Origin: Actinomycetes bacterium
GTDB taxonomy: Bacteria > Planctomycetota > Phycisphaerae > JAACET01
Length of the DNA: 6,984 nt
NCBI GenBank assembly: GCA_030631725.1
Contig: DAOVKO010000109.1
Span: forward strand, 1-6,984
Direction of reading: 5' to 3'
The position numbers were made by a program, and so were the translations under genes. Of the stretch, positions 1 to 5,848 are shown one piece after another; the first letter of the stretch is position 1, and the number at the start of each line of letters is the position of its first letter. A model generated the notes under the pieces. It made no database searches. It was not told the DNA's origin and saw only the letters and a list, made by a program, of their open reading frames with translations.

Positions 1-788
1 ATTTCGACCAGATGGCTGAGCTAAAGGCCGACCTCTACGTTACGCTGATTGACAACGTCGACCGCATCCACGCCCGATTGCTCCGCGACCATGACCTGGA
101 GCACTCTCTCAAGGACCTGATGGTTTGGCGGGAGGAGGAAAGCCTGGCCACCGATCTGCTCAGCTGTGCCCTACAAGCGGTAGGTAAATCCGTGGTCCTC
201 GCCCGTGGCTCGGGAGATTCGGCCAGCAGAACGCTTTTTCGGCTGATGTTCCGCCCGCAAACCAAACGGGTCTACCCTTCCTACCCCATGTCCCACGTGA
301 TGGATTACCCGGAAATAGTGGCTGAGCTGCAGACTTTCCGCTCAACTGTTGAAGAGCATTTTATTGCCTTTGATCCTGGCGACCTGGAGGAAAAGCAGTT
401 GCACTTTAGCGCTCTGGAGGCCGCCGAGCGAGGCGAGAAGTTTATCAGAGTCCGCGTGGCCGACCGGCAGGTCAGCTTCGACGTTGACGAAATCCTGGGC
501 GTAGCCCGCGACATTCACGCCCAGATATACGCCAGGGATTTCAAGCTCATCGACCAGTCTGACATGATAATCTCTTATATCCCCCAGCTGGCCGGGGGGG
601 CTGCGGCGCTTAGCAGCGGCGTGGAACGCGAATTGCAGCATGCCCACGAAGTCACCAAGGAGGTGTACGTTATCTGGCGGCCGCAGATCAAGCCCAGTCC
701 CTTCGTTACCGAGACGGCCTCGGCGGTCTTTGCCAATCTGGAGCAAGCACTGGATTTCTTTGCTGACAAAGGATATCTGTCGGACTAG
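1..788 (+). CDS. Kinase-like / nucleoside 2-deoxyribosyltransferase-like fusion protein, 3' part
   Basis: The reading frame is open to the window's left edge. In-frame codons for F-D-Q precede the first ATG at 12, so that ATG is probably internal and the gene is partial. Numbering from it, residues 1-85 (KADLYVTLIDNVDRIHARL, then VWREEE near 38-43) resemble the C-terminal half of P-loop adenylate-kinase-like enzymes; the P-loop itself would lie upstream. Residues 86-258 look like a nucleoside 2-deoxyribosyltransferase-type Rossmann domain: the strand RVYPSYPMS (86-94) matches the family's 'YLSGPM'-like start, and DQSDMIISYIP (181-191) followed by SSGVERE (201-207) matches the 'aDlvva.lp...S.Gt..E' substrate-side motif. 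Such a protein would be a cytoplasmic nucleotide-handling enzyme, but the substrate cannot be read from the sequence. There is no signal peptide or membrane segment. It converges on the hybrid kinase gene and shares its CTAG stop. The domain assignment is by motif memory only. Confidence 0.72.
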   Translation, partial: FDQMAELKADLYVTLIDNVDRIHARLLRDHDLEHSLKDLMVWREEESLATDLLSCALQAVGKSVVLARGSGDSASRTLFRLMFRPQTKRVYPSYPMSHVMDYPEIVAELQTFRSTVEEHFIAFDPGDLEEKQLHFSALEAAERGEKFIRVRVADRQVSFDVDEILGVARDIHAQIYARDFKLIDQSDMIISYIPQLAGGAAALSSGVERELQHAHEVTKEVYVIWRPQIKPSPFVTETASAVFANLEQALDFFADKGYLSD

Positions 789-2452
789 GCCTGGCCCCAA
801 GGCTCGGTGCCGGCTGCAACCTCGCGGCCAACATACTGCTGCACCGCGGCCAAGAGAGTCCCCTGATTCAAAGGCTTGAACAAAAACCCGTCGCAACCCG
901 CCTGCAGACAACGCTTCTGGTCCTCTTTCGTGCTGTGCGCCGTAAGAGCGATTACCGGGGTAATCAGGCCCTCACTGCGCAAAATGCGGGTGGCCTCCAG
1001 GCCGTCCATCACTGGCATCTGCAGGTCCATGAGGACAAGATCATACTCTTGGCGGCAGGCCAGCTCCACGGCTTGGGGTCCGTTGACGGCAAGATCAACC
1101 TGTAAGCCCACACGCTCGAGAATAATCTTGAACAGGCTACGATTGATTTGGCTGTCCTCAGCCAGCAGCACTCGACCTTCAAGTCGTAGGATGCCCGCAG
1201 GTTCGCCCCAATTCTTGCCCATGGGCGCTGCTGTATCCTGTTCGCCAAGCTCTATCTGATTCATTGCTTTACCCCCCTCAAGATGTGTGGTTGAAGGCAG
1301 CGAAACCTCCAGCGGTAATACGAAGACAAAGGTCGCTCCCTTGTCCAGTTCGCCTTCGACCCAGATGCGGCCTCCCAGCAGGTTGCTCAGTCTCTTGCAG
1401 ATAGCCAGCCCCAAACCGCTGCCCTCGTATTTGCGGCTGGCACTGCCGTCAACCTGCTTGAACATGTCGAAGATAATGTCCTGATGCTCCGGGGCTATAC
1501 CCACACCGGTATCAGCCACCTCGAAGCGCACAGCGGGCTTGCCTTCCAATGAATCGCCTCTGGTCCGCACGCTTATGCCGCCGCTGTCCGTGAATTTCAG
1601 GGCATTGGTCAGCAGATTGTTGAGGATCTGACGCAGCCGCTGGGGGTCGCTGTTCATGCTCTGCGGCGTATCCCCAGCACATTCGATCGAGAAGCTCAGG
1701 CCCTTGGCCTCTATAACCGAGGCGTTTGTTTGCCTCACGTCGCCCAGAACGTCGGCCACGGCAAACTGGCAGGGGTCAACTCGAAGCTGATTGGCCTCGA
1801 TCCTGGATATATCCAGGATGTCATCGATCAGGCCCAGAAGTTCCTGCCCACAGTTGCGGACGATATTAACCCACTCAGCCTGCTGATCCGATAAATCCTC
1901 CATGGCCAAGAGTTCCACAAAACCGATGATGCCGTTCATGGGAGTGCGAATTTCATGGCTCATGTTGGCTAGAAACTCGGTCTTGAGTCGGCTGGACTCC
2001 TCAGCCTCGTCGCTCTTGCGCAGCAAGTCTTCTTCCGCGGCTTTGCGTTCGGTGATGTCAAACATTATCCCGCTGAGTTTAGTCGGCTCACCCTGGCAAA
2101 GCTCCACGCGGATCACGTCTCGCAACCAGACGACCCGCCCGTCCGCAGCAAGCATCCGATATTCCAGCTCGTGGTCGCGCCCCTGAGCGATGGCCTCAGA
2201 GCAGCAGGCCAACACCCGTTCGCGGTCGTCGGCGTGCAGGTGTTCGAGCCAGAAATCCGCCCGGTACCACTGCTCCAGAGGATAGCCCAGCAGGGCCTGG
2301 GCATAAGGACTGACCAGGGTGAATCGCCAGTTGTCGGGCTGAGCCTCCCAAACAATGGCCTGCAACTGCTCGATGAGTTTCCGGTAGCGGCCCTCGCTGG
2401 ACGGCCCGGCCCGCTGGGCCAGAGCTTCACCACGGCAGCTTGTTTTGTTCAT
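785..2452 (-). CDS. Soluble hybrid sensor histidine kinase (PAS-HisKA-HATPase-REC)
   Basis: This is a cytoplasmic phosphorelay kinase that senses a signal through PAS and passes phosphate from His to its own receiver. The longest reading starts at 2554; residue numbers here use that frame. Domains in order: PAS with PAC ending in the typical GIMFDITERK (about 58-171), a short coiled coil, the HisKA H-box SHEIRTP with His200, then HATPase with N-box NNLLTNA (312-318), G1 box DTGVGI (from 348) and G2 box GSGLGLAI (378-385). A linker (415-460) leads to REC with acidic Glu466/Asp467, phospho-acceptor Asp510 in LMDLQMP, Thr538 and Lys560. All key residues are present. There are no membrane helices. 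I chose the ATG at 2452 (residue 35) because a weak GGAA-type ribosome site sits before it, while the upstream ATG at 2554 has none and its extra 34 residues match no domain. The signal and the downstream partner are unknown; a histidine-phosphotransfer protein would be expected elsewhere. Confidence 0.93.
   Translation of the reverse strand: MNKTSCRGEALAQRAGPSSEGRYRKLIEQLQAIVWEAQPDNWRFTLVSPYAQALLGYPLEQWYRADFWLEHLHADDRERVLACCSEAIAQGRDHELEYRMLAADGRVVWLRDVIRVELCQGEPTKLSGIMFDITERKAAEEDLLRKSDEAEESSRLKTEFLANMSHEIRTPMNGIIGFVELLAMEDLSDQQAEWVNIVRNCGQELLGLIDDILDISRIEANQLRVDPCQFAVADVLGDVRQTNASVIEAKGLSFSIECAGDTPQSMNSDPQRLRQILNNLLTNALKFTDSGGISVRTRGDSLEGKPAVRFEVADTGVGIAPEHQDIIFDMFKQVDGSASRKYEGSGLGLAICKRLSNLLGGRIWVEGELDKGATFVFVLPLEVSLPSTTHLEGGKAMNQIELGEQDTAAPMGKNWGEPAGILRLEGRVLLAEDSQINRSLFKIILERVGLQVDLAVNGPQAVELACRQEYDLVLMDLQMPVMDGLEATRILRSEGLITPVIALTAHSTKEDQKRCLQAGCDGFLFKPLNQGTLLAAVQQYVGREVAAGTEPWGQA
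1262..1280 (-). promoter_or_regulatory. Internal ribosome-binding site and ATG before the receiver domain
   Basis: Inside the hybrid kinase linker, the minus strand reads TGAGGGGGGTAAAGCAATGA. A purine-rich GAGGGGGG sits 7 bases before an in-frame ATG (1262-1264), which would start a 159-residue stand-alone receiver ending at the same stop (785). In the +1 frame the same bases end with CAA TGA, so a one-base slip in the G6 run (1272-1277) would end the kinase at a TGA overlapping this ATG, the usual layout of coupled kinase and regulator genes. Whether it is used is unknown; it may be only the scar of a gene fusion. Confidence 0.4.
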
Positions 2453-2554
2453 TGTCTGTTCCGACAGATAAGGTCCTATAAGTACGCCGTCTCTGCTAGC
2501 GAAGACCAAAGGGCGATCTGCCGCCCTGGTGGAGCCAAGCAACGACGTATACAT

Positions 2555-2720
2555 ACATACGAATGCTATATCGGCAGCTCTGCCCGCTCAGTTGAACCTG
2601 CTGCTCGGCTGTGGACGCTAAAAACCCCTCACAGCCCCAACAGGGTTGGATTAGTCGGCGGTCTGTTTATGCAGATTAGCCTTTATCGGCCGTGACGATC
2701 TTGGCGCCTACACGCCGACG
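2555..2720. other. Spacer between kinase gene and RHS fragment
   Basis: This divergent gap must hold the kinase promoter, but I could not find a convincing -35/-10 pair on the minus strand. It contains a short TACATACATAC repeat at the kinase end. On its right side (about 2688-2720) the RHS reading frame continues upstream of the annotated ATG with RHS-like residues (GRDDLGAYTPT), and the frame is closed by a TAG at 2652. The junction between RHS-derived and other DNA therefore probably lies between 2652 and 2690. Confidence 0.45.
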
Positions 2721-3620
2721 ATGACCTACACCATTGGTGACGATGTACTGACCCAGGCCAACGATGACGATACGGAGATTCGCCACTTGATGTACGATGG
2801 CCATGGCAGCACACGGCTGCTGACAGACGACAATGGCGATATCAAGGCCACTTACGCTTATGACGCCTATGGCAATGCGGAGGGCTTTGGTGCATCGACT
2901 GCTGCGACCAAGTATCTGTACGCCGGCGAGCAGTACGATTCCAACCTGGCTATGTATTACCTCCTTGCTCGCTATTACATGCCCACTGTCGGAATATTCA
3001 ACAGACCTGATCCCTTCCAAGGCGACCCCTTTGCCCCACAAAGCCTGCATAAGTATGCGTATGTATGGAATGATCCAGTCAACAATATCGATCCTACTGG
3101 TTTGTTCGGTTTTACGTTCACGCAGATCGCAGTTACCTCTGGCATCATTGGACTCCTTGCTGGTATCACAACCTACGCGATCACAGGGAGTGTTAAGGCG
3201 GCAATCATTGTCGGTGTTCTTGCAGCACTCATCACAGCTGCCGTTATGATTTGTATTACCTATTGGCCGCAAATAATGAACTGGATGAGGGGTATGCTGC
3301 GCTATCAACAGGCGCATAGAACAGTTAGCAATAGAGTTTATCAAAGAATGGTGGCTAGATGTGGGGATGATATAGCATTAAGAGTTAGGTTCTTTAGCGG
3401 ACTCAAGACCTGGAAACTCTGGCTGATTGAATTCCCGATAGGTGTTACTCAAAATCTAACGAGATTGTTTACTAACCCGATGGCGTTCGTCCAATGGCTT
3501 AATCCAACTCCAGCCGCATGGATAGCACTGGGGATTGGTGGTGCTGCTGGGGCTGTCGCTTTGATACTATATTTCTATCGGGATGATCCGGAGGCCTTGG
3601 AAAAGGATTTAAAGCCTTAA
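2721..3620 (+). CDS. 5'-truncated RHS core with membrane-helix C-terminal tip
   Basis: Residues 1-128 are the end of an RHS-repeat-associated core: YDGHGSTRLLTD (25-36), YAYDAYGN (45-52), then the signature YLYAGEQYDSNLAMYYLLARYY (65-86, here split as YLYAGEQYDS and NLAMYYLLARYY), RPDPF (95-99), and the closing NDPVNNIDPTGL (117-128). In intact RHS proteins this core caps a shell of more than a thousand residues and the variable tip after DPxGL is the effector. Here the N-terminal repeats are missing: upstream in-frame residues still look RHS-like up to about 2688, a TAG stands at 2652, and no ribosome site precedes the ATG at 2721. The tip (129-299) matches no toxin fold I know. It has hydrophobic segments at about 132-154, 157-182 and 264-286, with a basic middle (190-225), suggesting a membrane-acting or membrane-anchored domain. 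Its DNA is AT-richer than the core. It is probably a displaced tip rather than a normally expressed gene, with the small membrane gene downstream as possible partner. Confidence 0.85.
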   Translation: MTYTIGDDVLTQANDDDTEIRHLMYDGHGSTRLLTDDNGDIKATYAYDAYGNAEGFGASTAATKYLYAGEQYDSNLAMYYLLARYYMPTVGIFNRPDPFQGDPFAPQSLHKYAYVWNDPVNNIDPTGLFGFTFTQIAVTSGIIGLLAGITTYAITGSVKAAIIVGVLAALITAAVMICITYWPQIMNWMRGMLRYQQAHRTVSNRVYQRMVARCGDDIALRVRFFSGLKTWKLWLIEFPIGVTQNLTRLFTNPMAFVQWLNPTPAAWIALGIGGAAGAVALILYFYRDDPEALEKDLKP

Positions 3621-3634
3621 ATACTCAAGTTTAG

Positions 3635-3663
3635 TTGACTTCTTGAGATGTGCGTAGTAGGAT
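3635..3663 (+). promoter_or_regulatory. Candidate sigma-70 promoter for the small membrane protein gene
   Basis: TTGACT (3635-3640) and TAGGAT (3658-3663) are separated by 17 bases, matching the consensus at 5/6 and 4/6 positions. Transcription would begin near 3670 and give a leader of about 70 bases. The leader holds an imperfect hairpin (TTGCGG 3683-3688 pairing with CCGCAA 3703-3708) and AGGAGG at 3721-3726. If real, the small membrane gene can be transcribed without the RHS fragment. This is based on consensus match alone. Confidence 0.4.
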
Positions 3664-3741
3664 TGATGCCTCTTGCAGCGACTTGCGGTTTCACAGCAAA
3701 TTCCGCAACTCAGGGTGATCAGGAGGCGTAGCATTATACTT

Positions 3742-4203
3742 ATGGATACAAATGAGAAATCACGGATGAACCTTTTTGAGGCTGCGATTCTTCCGGCTGT
3801 TCCATGTGGCGCAATTGTTGGTGGACTACTATGCAAGTCTTACGGAGTTCTAGCTGCCATTGGTGGAGTTCTTGTAGGAGGAATTGCCGGTTTCTTTGTT
3901 GGTTGGGTCTACGCCTTTGTCACGATCTTTATGATGACGATGTTCACAACGTTGTGGAGAGTTGCGAGAGGTCGGTCGGAACCTTCCCAAGGTAGCTCGG
4001 AAGAAATGAAAAACCTTACCCGAACTGGAAGCGCGGGCATTACTGTTGGAATCATAGCTGCTGGGGCAGGTGGATTTTTCTTTGGCTGGTTGTACGGCTT
4101 ACTTTTCGCTTTTGTCTTGCTAATGGTCAATGCATTTCTAGCAGTTACTAGAGAGCAGTTTCGCCGTGAGGATCGCTTGCCGAATTCAGACCTCGATGAG
4201 TGA
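3742..4203 (+). CDS. Small membrane protein with duplicated glycine-rich hairpin, candidate immunity protein
   Basis: This is a 153-residue integral membrane protein of no family I recognise. From the ATG at 3742, the N-terminus MDTNEKSRMN is short and polar. Hydrophobic stretches follow at about 12-32, 35-71 and 97-134, separated by a polar loop (74-95) and ending in a charged tail (REQFRREDRLPNSDLDE). The two long hydrophobic parts look like copies of one unit: GFFVGWVYA (50-58) and GFFFGWLYG (111-119), each preceded by a small-residue glycine-rich helix. This suggests an internal duplication and tight helix packing. AGGAGG lies at 3721-3726, 15 bases before this ATG, which is unusually far; the frame stays open upstream to an ATG at 3673, and ATT or ATA codons at the ideal distance (3733, 3736) are unlikely but possible starts. 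Lying directly behind a helix-rich RHS tip, it sits where immunity genes sit. That role is an inference from position. Confidence 0.7.
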   Translation: MDTNEKSRMNLFEAAILPAVPCGAIVGGLLCKSYGVLAAIGGVLVGGIAGFFVGWVYAFVTIFMMTMFTTLWRVARGRSEPSQGSSEEMKNLTRTGSAGITVGIIAAGAGGFFFGWLYGLLFAFVLLMVNAFLAVTREQFRREDRLPNSDLDE

Positions 4204-4280
4204 TGTTGTTGTTGTCCCTACCGAAAACTCCATCTGAGTGAATTTGGGCTGAATTCTTGATGGGCTGCGGATGATTATAG

Positions 4281-4310
4281 CACCTGGGAACTAATCTCAG
4301 GTGTGTTTTT
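4281..4310 (+). terminator. Intrinsic (Rho-independent) terminator
   Basis: The arm CACCTGGGA (4281-4289) pairs with TCTCAGGTG (4295-4303) over nine positions, with one G-T wobble, around a five-base loop ACTAA. TGTGTTTTT follows directly. The opposite strand has no T run after the hairpin, so it works in the plus direction only. It closes the RHS fragment / small membrane gene unit 77 bases after the last stop codon. Confidence 0.75.
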
Positions 4311-4400
4311 AACGCCACAGTGCGACAAAAAACCGTTCCAGGTAGTATAAGCGCAGAGGTATGCTAATAGGAGGACTGGCCGTAGAGGTTATCCGGCTGG

Positions 4401-4813
4401 TTAGGCAGCTCGAACGTATTTGTGGTGCAATCCGCCGAGATAAGGTATGGCAGTCGGTGGCCCATTTTCCGGCGGATATGTTTTTCGAGATATTGGGCAG
4501 TTGCGATTCAAGGACAAATGCGGACGAACGCTGTTGTAGTACTCGACGTATTCACTAAGTATTCTGTGAAGGTGTTTTTCACCCAGAATGATGAAATGAT
4601 TCAGACACTCCCTTCTGATTGAACCTATTACTCGCTCGACGTATGGCTTTTGCCATGGTGAGCGATAAGCTGTAACGACTTCTCTGATACCCATTTTGCG
4701 TACACGGTCTTTGAAGACCTTTCCATAGATTGAATCCCTGTCTCTCAAAACAAACTTGGCTGTGCATTCCCAGGGAAATGGGCAAGTGTTTGAGGAGTTC
4801 GACGGCAGGGCGG
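4401..4813 (-). pseudogene. C-terminal remnant of an rve-type (DDE) insertion-sequence transposase
   Basis: The frame ending at 4401 encodes the last third of an integrase-core transposase of the IS3/IS481-like kind. It reads FVLRDRDSIYG, then TAYRSPWQKPYVERVIGSIRREC, a YVEYYNSVRPHLSL block and the tail GGLHHKYVRAA. The second catalytic Asp (in LRDRD) and the Glu (in YVERVIG) are both present and separated by 34 residues, the expected D-34-E spacing. The first catalytic Asp and the DNA-binding N-terminus are absent. There is no proper start: the first available start-like codon is a TTG at 4748, and family-like residues (FPWECTAKF) continue in frame upstream of it to about 4778. Further upstream the fragment runs straight into the stop codon of the anti-sigma-like gene (4814). 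It is therefore a dead 5'-truncated copy. I could not find terminal inverted repeats or a target duplication. Confidence 0.85.
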
Positions 4814-5848
4814 TTATGGCCCCAGGAAACTGTCTTCGCGATTGGCGGGGACTTCCTGGCCTTGCAGGCCGGCTCTGGCATCGTCGCCAAAGTCAGCGGG
4901 CAGCCAGATGTTGTCCCCTTTAAAACCCGCCTGGGCTGTAGTGGTCCAGCTCACCGACCAATCGAGGCGTAAAACGTTCTGCCCGCTATACCGGGGATCC
5001 CAGCCGTGGTTGGGCGAGATATTGACCAGAAATAACGTGGCTTTCGTCGGCCGCGGACCAAGCTTCAACAGTGGATTGCGATCGGCCAAAATGGCAAAGC
5101 CCTTCGGGGAATCCCGTCCCGGTCTGTGCAGCCCGAACATGTTTTGATAGCTGTAGCTCACCACCGATTCGGAAGGAAAGTCGCTCAGCCCGCTCAGCTG
5201 GTACTTCAAGGTCTGGGGTTCGTACCCTACACTTGGGCAAACGAAAAGCTTTGGTTTGCTGTAGCCCAGTTTTACCAGTAAGAAAAGGTTGGATGTGTCC
5301 GTACGTTTGGGGCCCACTCTGTCCAAACGCATCCACGTCTTTCCCAGGTTTTCAGCTATCTGCGGAAGCTTGCCGTCGTGAGCCGCCGCGTAACTGTTCA
5401 TACCCATGGCGATAGAAGCCTGCTGCAGCGCGCAGTTCTGTCGAAGGCTCATCTGTCGCCAGTCTCGAACGGCAGGAACCAACAGCCCCACAACCAGAGC
5501 TATGGACGCAGCAATGGTAATCAGCTCCGGAAAACGCAACAGCCTGGGTCTTGGCGCAGCGGCTGACTCTTCCGCCCCGACAAGACTCAGGCCCCGTGTG
5601 CTGGGCTGATTTTCCAAGGCCGCCGCCGACCGCACCCTGGCCAAGGTCAGAGCTACCAACGAATCCGGCGCTTGCGGTTCCGGAAGAGACTTTAAGGGCT
5701 CGAGGCTTTGCTCGACCCGCTTGATAAACTCGCGGGCCTGGGCCGATTCGCCCAGTAACTGCTGGACCTGGGTGGCCTGGGATTCATCGAGCAGTCCCAG
5801 ATAGTAATCCGTCAACTGCTGGCGTTGTTCTATTGACAAGTCGTTCAT
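4814..5848 (-). CDS. Membrane-anchored anti-sigma-like protein with DUF1559/pseudopilin-like outer domain
   Basis: This 344-residue protein probably holds the ECF sigma factor inactive at the inner membrane. Residues 1-80 are a helical acidic domain (DYYLGLLDESQATQVQQLL, then a FIKRVEQSLE helix) of the kind seen at the start of planctomycete anti-sigma proteins; no zinc-binding HxxxCxxC is present. One membrane helix follows (about 108-126, ITIAASIALVVGLLVPAV). The outer part begins like a pseudopilin/DUF1559 domain (RQNCALQQASIAMGMNSYAAAHDGKLP, here noted as RQNCALQQ and YAAAHDGKLP, 137-162), has FVCPS (202-206), and ends with an 'H-X9-DG'-like stretch (HGW...GQNVLRLDWSV, 281-299), DNIWLP and the tail EDSFLGP, which resembles normal ends of that group. 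The gene is therefore probably complete despite the IS scar just after its stop. Its ATG overlaps the sigma factor's TGA (ATGA), which indicates coupled translation. The ligand and release mechanism are unknown. Confidence 0.82.
   Translation of the reverse strand: MNDLSIEQRQQLTDYYLGLLDESQATQVQQLLGESAQAREFIKRVEQSLEPLKSLPEPQAPDSLVALTLARVRSAAALENQPSTRGLSLVGAEESAAAPRPRLLRFPELITIAASIALVVGLLVPAVRDWRQMSLRQNCALQQASIAMGMNSYAAAHDGKLPQIAENLGKTWMRLDRVGPKRTDTSNLFLLVKLGYSKPKLFVCPSVGYEPQTLKYQLSGLSDFPSESVVSYSYQNMFGLHRPGRDSPKGFAILADRNPLLKLGPRPTKATLFLVNISPNHGWDPRYSGQNVLRLDWSVSWTTTAQAGFKGDNIWLPADFGDDARAGLQGQEVPANREDSFLGP

Noticed and set aside
594..600. G7 run inside gene 1 as a frameshift or sequencing-error site
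   Set aside because: Family-like motifs occur in the same frame on both sides (RVYPSYPM before, SSGVERE after), so the frame is intact here.
342..911. 189-codon minus-strand open frame across the end of gene 1 and the kinase 3' end
   Set aside because: It overlaps two well-supported genes in other frames, and its translation is low-complexity and matches nothing.
2676..3344. 222-codon minus-strand open frame opposite the RHS fragment
   Set aside because: It lies antisense to a clearly conserved RHS core, its product has no recognisable domain, and its length is explained by the codon bias of the plus-strand gene.
3625..3646. CTCAAG...CTTGAG inverted repeat just after the RHS stop as a terminator
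   Set aside because: The stem is only six bases, AT-rich, with a twelve-base loop and no T run; the position fits a promoter -35 better.
4579..4890. 103-codon frame spanning the transposase/anti-sigma junction as a gene
   Set aside because: It is in a different frame from both the transposase core and the anti-sigma protein and carries no family motifs of its own. At most a few codons near the junction reflect a frameshift in the IS remnant.
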